Origin: Amphirosellinia nigrospora
Lineage: Eukaryota > Ascomycota > Sordariomycetes > Xylariales > Xylariaceae
Length of the DNA stretch: 64,000 bases
Assembly (NCBI GenBank): GCA_004123355.1
Contig: SCHM01000005.1
Location: 744,001-808,000, forward strand
Direction of reading: 5' to 3'
Both the position numbers and the translations under genes were made by a program. Every line of letters begins with the position of its first letter. The first letter of the stretch is position 1. Below are positions 49,880-60,564 of the stretch, piece by piece. The notes beneath the pieces were generated by a model that did not search any database, was not told the DNA's origin, and saw only the letters and a list, made by a program, of their open reading frames with translations.

Positions 49880-51338
49880 CTATGTAGTCCGAAGGAAAGG
49901 AAAGCCTAACGTAACCAAATTATGCCATGGTATGGTATCAGACGCATCAATTGCCGCCCAATAAGACTTCAAGGCATCGCGCACGTGCTCTCGGAAGTTG
50001 GGTGAGAAGCCGGCAAATGTGGCGATGTTAGAGAACCACTTCTCCCGCCCGCCGCCGTCTTCTGTCAGCTCGATACAGGCAACTAAAAGCGGCAGGTCGG
50101 TGCATCGGACAGGTTGCTTCGTGACGTTGAATGTCATCTCGATCTGACTTAAAATGCTCATTGACAAGACTCGTGCCGGCGCATCATCTACACCAAAGGG
50201 GCATCTCAGGCGATGGGCCACCAACAGCGCGGCCGCTTTCATGCTCTGCGCCTGGCAAAGCATATGGGCCACTTCGATTACATTGAAGCGAGTTGTCAGG
50301 TCGTCGGGCACTGTGGGTTGCCATTGATAAATGCATTGCTCGATGGCGTCGAGTTCTTTTAAGCTGTCCGTGTCGTCCTCTTTGTCATGCGCTACTGCAT
50401 AGCCTACTTTACAGATGTCGTAGAATAGGGGCAACAAGGTGCCACACACCCAACGTGGCGGTCGGCGTAGGGCTCGGGAGGCGGCCTGAAGCGAAATGTA
50501 GGTACCGCGCAACTAAACATGCAAGCACGAAGCTCCCACATGACTAGACAGCTCAGGAAGATACGCAGCTCCGGCCGGGCCGGATCACTGACGGAATAAA
50601 CGGGCTCGATCAGCCCAAGGTCCGCCTACAGATGGCCATCACGTCGTAAAGCCGCAATCTCACGGCGAATGTCGAGACTAGCGCGCCGAGCATCAGACAG
50701 TCGATCATAGTATCATAATTTTCCACGCGCAGGGAGGTCAACACGGCGATGGCGGAAGAGGCGTAGCGATAGCAGGCGCTCAGATGCCTTGGATTAGGCT
50801 GCTCGTTGTCGACGTCGCCCACCCACGAGATGGCACATGCCAGGAGTGCATCCATGAACGTCGTCCTCGAGAATAGTATGTGCGGGATGACTTGTCCGCG
50901 CATCTTTTCGCCAAAGCTAGAGCTCACGGAGAATACATCCGACGTGCGGCTGTGGCACAGGAATTGCTGGACCAGACGCTGTTCATCCGTTGACAGGTCG
51001 CCTAATCCCACGGTTGGGATACACTTTGGAATCATTGTGGCGTGGTTCCCACCTTGCTTCTGGAGCCCGGTCCAAAGAGATAGTATGTGGCCATCATCAG
51101 GTTTGCCGACGCTAGCTCTCCGTGCTGGCCGGTTCTCCGGGGACAATCGCTTTCCTCGCGCCCCCGGCTTCCGCCCAGGCCTCCCTTTTGGCCGGACAGT
51201 CTCACAGACATGTTGTAGCCGGAGGCAGCGCTCACACCGTTTCTCGTTCGGGACCCATTCACAGCGCTCTTTGATCGCGTGGCATCGGTCACACGCTCGT
51301 GGCGGTTCTAAGCCACTGCCATTTACCCAAAAAGACAT
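49880..51338 (-). CDS. Zn2Cys6 fungal transcription factor
   Basis: Gal4-type regulator. The ATG at 51338 is chosen because the open frame before it has no other ATG. The zinc cluster CDRCHAIKERC and CERCLRLQHVC (spacing Cx2C, x6, C, x8, Cx2C, x6, C) is at residues 17-46, followed by a basic RPKGRPGRKPGARGKR linker. The rest matches the alpha-helical middle region of such factors: QQFLCHSRTSDVF, FMDALLACAISW, ACYRYASSAIAVL, ELRIFLSCLVMWELRACLF, FRFRPPPEPYADRHVG, CGTLLPLFYDICKVGYAV and the C-terminal WHNLVTLGFPFLR. Two one-base losses lie near 50612 (after RRTLG) and 50455 (after DRHVG); the sum is then 487 codons. It lies next to the fusion gene and near the amidase, which it might control, but that is a guess. 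Confidence 0.87.
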
Positions 51339-51731
51339 CCTGTCATAATGTCTTTCGTGTACTATTCTGTCCAAGCCGCTGATTAATATAGTGACAGATT
51401 CGCAATCCTTGACTAGTCTTGATTAGTCATAAAGCAGGCTAAGCGAAGTACGTCAACACCCGGCTCTCGAACTGAGATGAAGAGGGTATGAGTATTAATT
51501 GACTGCTATAAGAATCGTTAATGTTACTCGTGTCTTAATTCTTTAAACATCGAAGTATTGATCGATGCTGCTAACTACAGCCAGACACTCTTCATCATGC
51601 TTGTGATTAGTGAGTATCACCAAATCGGCGCATTGGTACTAGATGACTTACATGGAGAAAGTCCTACATAGGCAATTTATACATGAATTTAATGGCAGTC
51701 TTCTTATCTAACAACCTATTGGGAAACACTT
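51339..51731. other. Intergenic, promoter side of the Zn2Cys6 gene
   Basis: A doubled TTGACTAGTCTTGATTAGTC occurs near 51410-51430. Nothing else recognised. Confidence 0.4.
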
Positions 51732-51733
51732 TA

Positions 51734-51918
51734 TCCCTTTAAGGGGTGACTCGGCACCAGTACATAAAATAGAAAAGCGGGACTACGCAGATAACCAGAT
51801 CAACGAATCAGACTTTTATTCAAGTAAGTAGAATTATTCTGATTCGTTGATCTGGTTATCTGCGTAGTCCCGCTTTTCTATATTTTATGTACTGGTGCCG
51901 AGTCACCCCTTAAAGGGA
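51734..51918. mobile_element. Foldback MITE, copy 1 (TA target site)
   Basis: A 185-bp non-coding element made almost wholly of two inverted arms of about 80 bp. The left arm begins TCCCTTTAAGGGGTGACTCG and the right arm ends with its complement; only a 2-base difference (AAAATAG against AAAATATAG) interrupts the pairing. The loop of about 25 bp contains TTTTATTCAAGTAAG. A TA flanks both ends, the target duplication of Tc1/mariner elements, which is the probable source of transposase. The near-perfect arms point to recent insertion. Confidence 0.88.
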
Positions 51919-52162
51919 TATTGTAGCATGTTTTACCAATGTTTACGTTAATAATTGTGTAATGTACCTCTATTTGCAAGGGTGGACAAACCACATCTAC
52001 TTACCTCTAAGTACCTAGGTAGATCATGTTAACCCCAAAATGTAATAATGGACCCCACCTAGCTCGAACAACTCCCTTGCCCAGATCATCGCCATCATCC
52101 CCGGGCGATTATCAGATCCCCCTCAAAGCACCATATTCCTGACTGACCGACTGACTGACTGG
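51919..52162. other. Short intergenic stretch
   Basis: Between the MITE and a decayed gene. It may contain an upstream exon of that gene; a CAG acceptor-like site lies at about 52174. Confidence 0.35.
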
Positions 52163-52670
52163 CTGAAAATCTGCAGAATGGCTCGAGCTGATGCGGACCA
52201 CGTACACGGCTACACAAGACGAGCTGGGAAAAGACGTCTACGAGATTGGCGACAACCGGCTCGGCACCCGACTACTACTCCTTCGAACATCTTCTCGCGC
52301 TTCCCTCGGAGCTTCCACGTCTGACCAATCATGACGCTGAATACTTCTACATCATCACCTTGACCGCGAGATCTTCACCATGAATTTGACATCCACTGGA
52401 AGCTGGCGCACACCCTGCGAAACGACAATCTGTGGCTCAAGGCCATCGCCGACAGCACTTACCCGTACAAGCCCACCATCTCACTCGACATCTGCTTAGA
52501 CAAGTATATGACCTCGCCAGCTTTGGAGCTGCCCAAATCACGCCCTAGATTGGAATACTGCTTCCGCCTCGTCACCCCGAAAACAGACATCGCCACCGTC
52601 CGAAAAGCAGGCGACATCCTTCCTGCCATGCAGACCCCCAGCCTTCGGTCAACGAAAAGGCTGAATTGAG
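52163..52670 (+). pseudogene. Decayed conserved fungal hypothetical gene
   Basis: Protein-like pieces follow each other in different frames: WLELMRTTYTATQDELGKDV and YEIGDN, then YYSFEHLLALPSELPRL, AEYFYIIT, LDREIFTMN, and DIHWKLAHTLRNDNLWLKAI with ADSTYPYKPTISLDIC, ending SPALELPKSRPRLEYCFRLV and TPKTDIATVRKA. This order resembles a family of filamentous-fungus hypothetical proteins that I know only by its recurring sequence. At least three frame changes occur in 500 bases and the C-terminal part is not followed by a convincing continuation. Either a pseudogene or another deletion-ridden gene; the break density and missing ends make decay likelier here than elsewhere. It sits directly beside MITE copy 1. 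Confidence 0.6.
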
Positions 52671-53269
52671 TGTCGATCATTGGTAGTGATCGTAAAGCGC
52701 TCATGCTAGATGTGGTTGCTCAGTTCGAGCCAGCGGTAGGCATCCCAGTAGAAGATGATAGCGATGGTAGGCAGATTCACGTGAGATTTCCAGGCTCACA
52801 CTGTTATCATGGGCGTACGGTACCACGTAAGATTTTGGACGTCGTCGCGAATTACATCTCTGTGCACAAACACCTTGGTTAAGCGTTGGGAGTAAAGAAA
52901 CAGTTGAAACGTGCGTACTTTTTTTCTTCGCAGAAAGACGAGCCGGTCAACGGACCGCAAGGCTTAAGAGACAGCATTCAGACGACAGAGGGAGTCAGGG
53001 CGCCGGTGGAAGAGGCCAAACCACGGATCGCCGAGGTCAAGGCAACGACCGGAGCGAATTCGAAGGGAAGTCTCATCAGGTTCTGGCGTACTGCATTCAG
53101 CGTACTGCAGTTCTTGCCCGCATTTGTTGCCCTTGTTTATCATCATTACAAGGATTTAATAAATTTCAGGGCCAGATATCTAGGTTAAACCCGGCTTTCG
53201 AATTAACTTCATATTAAGACAAAAGCTATAGCACTACTAACTGCTATAAGAGGTAATGCTACTTGTGTT
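52671..53269. other. Uncertain coding remnants
   Basis: Plus-strand open stretches of 70 and 100 codons (52670-52882, 52886-53188) lie here in different frames. The second ends in a hydrophobic segment (FWRTAFSVLQFLPAFVALVY). Neither is recognisable; they might be the tail of the decayed gene upstream. Confidence 0.35.
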
Positions 53270-55343
53270 TTATTTCTTATAGCTTTTTAAACATCGGTCG
53301 ACAAGGTCGGCTGTAGCCAAACACTCTTCGTCGCGCATGCGGCTAGTGAATATCTGGATCGAGCATGGAGCGCCTTCGACAATTTCTGGGTTATCTAACA
53401 ATTTCCAAATTAGCACATAGTCTAGGTACAATACCGATGCTACCGGTTTACTTACATGGAGGGGTGCCTTGGCCCAACTTCGCTACGAACGGCGACTCAC
53501 TCTTCGTTGCCTGCCGGAAGGGTATTATACATGCGGGATACTATGCCATTCCATTAGCTACGACTCAATGCGGTCAACTGATTTTTCATGGCTCATGCAA
53601 CTTACATCGAGGACATTCAAGAAAGCTGAGTAAGCCGGCCAGCAAAATTGGTCATGCTCTATAGCTGTGTTCTGAGCCGACGGGCAGATGACCGCATCCA
53701 GCTGGTGCTTAACCCATAATTTGCGCCAATCTTCAGCAAGCCTTTCACGTTGACTCTGCAGCGCCCCCAGCTTTTGGAAATTATCCATTGCGCTAAGGTC
53801 CGGTACAAAGTTCCATTGGATACTTCTTGCTTGCTCGGCGAACATGCCCATCGATGGCGTAGCCGGTTCGCCACTAGCAGCTATAATCTCTCCAGGGGTA
53901 CTGTCGAGAGAGAGTAGCCCGCTGGCGATCTGATTCGCCTCCGCCACGTGACATTCGGCGGCATCTAGAAGGACCACTTCATGGCCTTGAGACTGAAGTA
54001 TTTCGACTACTTTTGCAATGGTTTCCTTCACGGGTGGGTGAAGTGGGAACAAGGGATCCTCAGGGACGAGTCCCAGGCGTAGACTCATCCGCGATAGGAC
54101 ATTGGTGCTTCTCCATGGCACGTCGATAACCGTTGCGTCGTACCGAAATGGCTTAGCATCGATCACAGCTTTCATGAAACTTTGAAGTGTTTCCACATCG
54201 TTGGCTAACGGGCCAGCAGATGGCAGAATAGGTGGGATGCCCTCCCCGAAAGGCATGACTTGTCCCCAAATGCAATTCTGCTTGATGATGGCTTGAATCC
54301 GTACGTCCCGCAACACAATGACGGGATACGGATGGATCCTGAGATAAGATTGAGCAAGGTGACACTCCAGACACCTTGTACTTGGTTTACTTACCAGCAA
54401 GATCAGTGCCAACCCCGAGAGGTGATCCCCGGAACGCGACAAGGGCCCCTTCCCCACCACTTGACCCTCCGGCCGTGAGCACTATGAAGCCCGGGTGTTA
54501 GATAGCGCATATAAGAGTGAACCTCTCGCGAGCGACGAGTTTTGGAATACTTACTAGTATTCCATGGGTTCAAAACACGTCCGAAAATGTTGTTATCGGA
54601 CTCGACGGCCTACGAGGTTATTAGTTGTGCTTCGTCATCAAAGTATGCGATATTCAACATACCATCAACACTTGGGGACATTGGTCTTGACATAAAGGAC
54701 AGCTCCGAGGCCGAGCAGCATGTCTACTAGAGCCGAATTCTCGCTCGACGTCGTGCTGAGATGGGAAACAGCACCTATGGTGGCCTGTGTACCCTTGACC
54801 TGGTATGTGTCTTTCAGGCTTACAGGCAATCCATGGAGAGGCCCCGCTAGCTTGCCCTGAGCGCGCAAGTCGTCGAGAAAACGCGCTCTCTCCTGGGCTT
54901 CTTCGAAGAATGTTTCGGTCAAACAATGTGTCTTCTCAATCCGTTAGCGATCCATTAATAGTATATTGTCGTCTTCATTGACTATAGTGATCAGTCGGAG
55001 CACTTACGAGCTGCTGTGCGATGGCCGCTCGTTTGGAGAAGGCCAGCGTGACTTCAGCGGATGTGAATTTGCCTGTTGCGAGGCTTTCAAGCAAACTTGA
55101 CACGTTATAAGATTCCGTGATTTCAAGCTCCCTCTCCGTCATGATACCGGAGCGACGGGGTATATCTAGAGAAATGAGGTTGGTCTTGGTCGTGGATAGG
55201 TCCGACTGTCTTGGGAGAGTCTCCAGTAGCGACTGGGTGAGAGTCCATGCTTCTGGTATCGCTTTTTGACAAAGTGATCGCTTCTCAGCCACCCTACTCT
55301 GCCAATCTTGAGCCGAGGTCGACGATGGAATTTGGTGAGCCAT
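53270..55343 (-). CDS. Amidase signature family enzyme
   Basis: Hydrolase of the amidase signature family (acetamidase/fatty acid amide hydrolase type) with a Ser-cisSer-Lys triad. Seven exons: 55343-55008, 54931-54663, 54609-54555, 54481-54395, 54338-53606, 53540-53456, 53394-53270. Visible motifs: catalytic Lys in LHGLPVSLKDTYQVKG, the glycine- and serine-rich signature LTAGGSSGGEGALVAFRG, the nucleophile in VGTDLAGSIRIPS, then CCGTYGFKPSSSR, and QVMPFGEGIPPILPSAGPLA. The C-terminal exon reads NPEIVEGAPCSIQIFTSRMR, where family members have GAPxSLQxVGRR. Two single-base losses, near 54680 (CCCC, five C expected) and 54255 (GGGG, five G expected), break the frame; with both, the exons sum to exactly 564 codons, the normal size. 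No signal peptide, so probably cytosolic. Substrate unknown. Confidence 0.9.
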
Positions 55344-57378
55344 TGTGGTGAGATAGTGAGAAATAAGGAAAGATCCCAATCAAACAATGATGATGATGAT
55401 GATGGTAGGAGGGTTTCCACGATTAAGCCTACTCTAGGCCTACTTATATATATATGTTCACCAGCCACAAGTTACGATGTCGGGTATTCTAAATGAGGAT
55501 ATGTTGAAACCGGCCTAGACTGCCCTTGGCCTCAATCAATCGAAACAAATGCCCGCCGGCAACTTCCCGGCTGGGTGGGACCCCGCACTTTGTAATCCGC
55601 CGGCGGACTGATTTGATGCTGAGAAGAATTATGCCGGCCGGTGACCCGTGCCAGCCTATACTAAATCTTATTGGCTTCGATCCGGACTTCTAATAGGGTA
55701 GGGAGAGAAAAAGGATTTGACAGAGTATATTGATATGTAGAAGAGATGGAGTCGTCTACTACAGGGGAGTCCCACAAACTTTCCTCATGTAGCCCATACA
55801 CACAGTTCCTTCTTCATACCGGAGTAGTACCTGCCCACTGGGAGATCAACTTTGAGCGAGAGATAGCATGTATACCGCACGCCGGCCTAGGAAGAGATGA
55901 AAATGAAAAGGGGTAACACCTGAACCAATAAGACTATCAACACCGCGCTAAAAAGCTGAATATTACAAGGATCAACAAGCTTTGAAAAATGACTCGGCAA
56001 TTACTTTATACGGCTTGATAATCTAGTGTATAGGTATGTAATACTAACAAAATAGTAGTGCTACGCTAAAATAGGCGCACGGCGAACGTCTGCTAGCAAC
56101 GGACAAATCGTCAGAAAGCGATTATTAGAGAATTTGGTAAACAAGTGTACAATTTACACCCTCCGTATCTAAGTATGTTAATGACTAACGTGTTACTTGG
56201 GCACCCCGATGACCATCAAGCCGACCCTGTTACGGTATGCTGCGGAGCAATCTAGGATTTCTTCCCTCCTTATGCGTTAACAATAAGTCAATACTCGAAA
56301 TGTCAGCAGTGTGAAGACAGTGCCTAAGTACGTGTAAGCCTTGGCCATGTAATGGAACAAGGTAATGAGAAAGGTCAGTTCTATGGTGTCTTAGCTGAAG
56401 CTACTAATAGAGCATATTTTAATTTGAAAAGAAGGTATGTTCGACAACAGGCGTGGAGCACCTGACGAGACGACAGCCGAAAGTCCGCATCAATGACACC
56501 GTCCTCTGCCAAGTCTACTGATAGTCCTATTATACACTTAGGCCTGAACCTTTATTACGTTTTCTCAAAATCTATTTTGTTAGTCTTCATGTAGACTTTT
56601 TCAAAAACCTGGGGGGTCCCTATTAATGAAAGGAATCGAAACACTAAAGTCGGGAGATCATGAACTTGGTCGATTGACAGGTGTTTAACGATAGGCGGCT
56701 TAGTTAGATCCAGGTCGACAAGATTTTCACTGTGCAATCTCAATGGCATCTCGATAAGGCTTAAAGACTCAGGGTCCGGGCTTCGCAGTTTCGTGATATT
56801 CAGAATCGTCATTAAGTCACGATTCGTCTTGGGTATCATAGTCCTGCTACTTCGCTATCTGAGTCGTATCAAAGGTCCTACATTGCCGGCGGCAAAGGAA
56901 GCCCTGCAGCGAGGACACTCTAGTATCGCTGAAATCGAAACAGTCTGGTTTTGGGAAGGAAGGTGAAATGATGCATGTGTCTAGCATCTCACCATTTAGC
57001 GAAGGTGCTAAAACGTGTTGAGAGATATAATCGCGCCTTAGACTGGCTTTGTTTGAGCTTGAGCTGAACAGCGCCTGTCGATCAATTCCCATAGCTTTTT
57101 ATTTATTTTTCCTTCTGGAAACATTGAACCATTTTCGAATTGCACCAAGGTGTCTGCAAGACAGCAGCGAGCGATGATGTGCCAGAGCAACTAGTTAGCT
57201 GCGCTGCGGCCCGTCTTTTAGCCCCACGGAAAACTGGACATTACTATGGTTAGTATTTCCTATGTTGATCATTTATCTTTGGGCTGGTACACTATTTTGC
57301 AGGAGCCCCAGCCGCCAAGATAATAGCGCCAGATAACCGAGCCCTACCGATTGGCGGCTTAGTTTCCGACACTATCTA
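55344..57378. other. 2-kb intergenic stretch
   Basis: Holds the amidase promoter with a (GAT)n-like run at about 55388-55405 and an (AT)n-like run near 55445. Minus-strand open frames at 56555-56839 and 56847-57092 are adjacent and AT-rich but carry no motif, so they are not called. Confidence 0.45.
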
Positions 57379-57565
57379 TCTCTTTGAATGGCGTTTCGGC
57401 ACCAAGTACATAAAAAGTGGAAAAGCGGGACTAAGTAGATAACCAGATGAGCGAATCGGACTTTTATTCAAATAAGCGTACCTAATCTAATTCGTCCATC
57501 TGGCTATTTGCTTAGCTTCCCTGTCCACTTTTCATGTACTGGTGCCGAAACGCCATTCAAAGAGA
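57379..57565. mobile_element. Foldback MITE, copy 2 (TA target site)
   Basis: A 187-bp relative of the element at 51734. The left end TCTCTTTGAATGGCGTTTCG and the right end CGAAACGCCATTCAAAGAGA are exact inverted repeats, flanked by TA. The interior shares GGAAAAGCGGGACTA, AGATAACCAGAT and TTTTATTCAA with copy 1. Arms of this copy match each other less well inside than those of copy 1, so it looks older. Confidence 0.87.
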
Positions 57566-59253
57566 TAGTGAGAGGGCTAAGAAAGCTAGGAGCCGGCTCA
57601 CGGAGAGACCCGAGTCTCATGATACGGGTTCATTGGGAGATTTCGGCCAGACCTGAGGCTTCGCACTTATGAAAGGTGGCAAGTGGCTCATTTTCGGGTG
57701 TACAGTGGTGTTTTCAGGGTGCGCACGAAGGGGGAAACCCATTCCATGTGAAGTAGGGTAGATAGATAGAGCAGCGGGAGCCATACAGTATTGAACGAAC
57801 AAAGATAGTCAAAAGCTGTACTAGCACCTGTGCAATGTTGTAAAACACCTACAACACTCGCTGCGCTGGCATCTAGGAAGCGATTCGTGACGGGAATGCG
57901 TCGTGTTAGAGAGATTGATGATTGCTACTTAATTGGTAGTGTATTTCCATGGACGATCGGACTTCGAACTAGAATGAGATAGCGGTCGAAATGACTGCTA
58001 TGCATGCCCTGCGCAACATACATATCCCTTTCCCGAGCTCGTATTCTATTTAAAGACTCCACATTGCCTAATTTATTTAAAAAAAAGTTTCCCACTATCC
58101 AGATGGAGGAGCAGAGAACTACACGGCTCTTACCTATATTAGTAGTACTTCACTCTAATCGAAATAATCAAACGGTTATGTCGAGTATCAAACTTCTTGG
58201 ACGCGTGGACTCATAGACCGCAAGTTCTAACCTGTTTTTAATTCTCTTATCCTATCATAGTAGCACTATGTGGGCAGGCCTGCCTCGGAGACTTCCGCCC
58301 ACAGGCTGACTAGCGGACTTGGCACCGTATAACCCCGTGAGCATACTTTAAGCCTCAGAGCTTGTTAGGACATCATGAACTACCAATGAAATGTAAGAAC
58401 GAGTTTGTGTATATAGACCGCTTCTTATGCCTCTGATGGATTCAGGCACCTGACGTGAGACAGGACTTAGTAACAGCCTTTATTGAACTTAAACGCCAAG
58501 CCCTACGTTATGAACATGTGATGACAAACGAAACTCTATATCAACGCCTAATTAATACTACAGCTACATTAAGTTTAAATAGCCGGCTTATAGACGTCTT
58601 AGTCGCGATCGCATATGGTCTAATTCATGTTCTATGTGATATCCAACATATTAGTACGGGTAGCTGAGTGCCACTGTTGGGTGGCTTGGATACTGTCGGG
58701 CGAAAGGTGGACAAGCAACTGTTAGTATTGAGGATCACGGGGAGTGTTGATCGCGGATTCGGCAACTTCCGGTAGCACATAGAGTAACTACATAGGTACA
58801 ACAAACTTCCAGTCCACTACCCGAGACAGAGTTTTAGGTAGGCATGGATGATAGAGATAGATAGTTGAAGGCCGTACATCCCCCGCTACTTAGTTCGCAG
58901 CCATTTCGAGGATATAGCTTATGACGCGGTCACACTAAGCTGACTTATAGCCGGGACGCGGATGTAGGCTACAGCGCTATTCCTTCTATCTGCCGTAAGA
59001 CGATGACGTCGAGATGAATCATACAACAGCAGTCGCATCAGATAACGAGCGTGCATAGTTAGAAGCTAGCCTCAAACGTCTTTTGAAGCGAGTGAATTAA
59101 TTCAGCGCAAAGCATGGCAGCCCACATGGCACTTATGACTTGAAGACGGTATCAATGGAGTATATGAGCATTATCTAAATTAACTAAACCGCACATATAC
59201 ACTAATTAACTATAACGATTAATGGCCCATTTTATAAGAGCTCTTGTTTGCGT
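57566..59253. other. 1.7-kb intergenic stretch
   Basis: No supported gene. A plus-strand open frame at 58455-58667 (70 codons) is not recognisable. Confidence 0.4.
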
Positions 59254-60564
59254 CTAATAATCATAGCGGTAGCACATAACATCTCCGGAGAGAGTGTTGA
59301 TGACTTGTCCAATTGTGACGTCAGGTCGAATGCCAGCCATGTTAATGACCGTATCCAGGGTCAGGGGCACACCATTAACATCTGTACCGTCGATGGAGGC
59401 GTACCGGTTGTTCGGGTCCGCTAGCTCCCAAATACGCCAAGCGCGGTCGACGAAGGTGTGGTGAAAGTAAAAGAAGGGTTCGGAAGGCGAAGCATACACA
59501 TCCGCCATCACACCACCAACACCATTGTGGCCATATCCGTGGGGTCTAGATGCAAAGTCAGCACATCAAAATCATCGACCCGGGTAAGTAAATGATAACA
59601 CTTACCCGTACTCGAAGCATGTCTCGAAGTCCGCATAATCGTTGTTAGACAAACAAGAATTGACGTAGGCGGTACTGCACTGCGCAGTGTCCGCAGAGTT
59701 GCCTTGCCGGCTCAGACAATGCGGAGTGTTACCACTGCCGGGACCGATGTTGCAGGTAAGTCCGGCGAATTGGCCGTCGGTCACTATAACACTCGAGTTA
59801 GTCATTCTGTGCACGGCCTGTAGTTGTTTACAAACGTGGGGAACTTCTAGAACATGACTTTCGTCTGAAGGACGCCCCCATACTCTAATATTTCTGTTAA
59901 AGCATGACTGGATGAGGGAAGTGCTTACCGCAGTGGCTTGTGGGACCGAGTATTCCGAGCCATGCAGAGCTGAAGGCGTCTGAGGCGGAGAAGGCGCCAG
60001 AGTGCTTGGTCTCGTCGAACCAAAAGAAGGGCGCGGTGAATCCGCACTCGGCGCGCAAGACTTGCTCAAAGGTCCAGATGAAGTATCGGTGCCAGGGGAA
60101 GAACTTCTGGTTCTGGTGCACGTTCGGGGTGTACATCTGATGTAGACGAGCGAAGTCCTCCCATCTGCTCTTAGACCCAGTAAATCCCCTGACGGCGGCT
60201 TGCCCATCAGACACTTGAAGGCATTCATGAGAGCTTGCCTGTTCGCGACCGAGTAGTTGTCCCATTCGTAGCGGATGTTGGGGCTTGAAGCACACGAAGC
60301 CGCCGCGGCTGCATTTGTCGCAAATAATCCTGCCGTCTTGGCCATTTCTTCGGGTGATGCCGTATCATTGTAGGTGGCCGGGTCAGACTTTGCTTTGGGA
60401 GCATGCGCGAACTGCTGTACAGCTTGCTCGAAAGGCACCAGTGTATGGTGCCCAGTGATGTCCAGCAGAGGAGCTAAGACATCCTTGAGATCCCTACTTT
60501 GCTGAGGAAGTCCTAGGACGACCGTGGCGCCACAAAGGGCCTGGGAGAGTAAAGAGAATCGCAT
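59254..60564 (-). CDS. Secreted tyrosinase-like copper monooxygenase
   Basis: Type-3 copper enzyme (tyrosinase central domain) that hydroxylates or oxidises phenols. Exons 60564-59929, 59783-59606 and 59545-59254 have clean GT/AG introns. The signal peptide is MRFSLLSQALCGATVVLG. All six expected copper-binding His can be placed: CuA in FARLHQMYTPNVHQNQKFF and PWHRYFIWTFEQVLR, CuB in GPHGYGHNGVGGV and FFYFHHTFVDRAWRIWE. Extra Cys between (TCNIGPGSGNTPHCL, CSTAYVNSCLSNND) suggest disulfides suited to an extracellular enzyme. One base appears missing near 60185, just before FTGSKSRWEDF; with it the exons sum to 369 codons. There is no long C-terminal lid domain, unlike classical melanin tyrosinases, so this is the short secreted form. 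Physiological substrate is unknown. Confidence 0.92.

Noticed and set aside
51734-51918. Palindrome as a CRISPR-like or attachment site
   Set aside because: A single long palindrome with TA flanks and a related copy at 57.4 kb fits a foldback MITE; eukaryotic genes surround it.
56555-57092. Two adjacent minus-strand frames that might form one gene
   Set aside because: They lie in different frames with stops at the join, and no family motif supports linking them.
58455-58667. 70-codon plus-strand frame
   Set aside because: Too short, AT-rich and without recognisable features.
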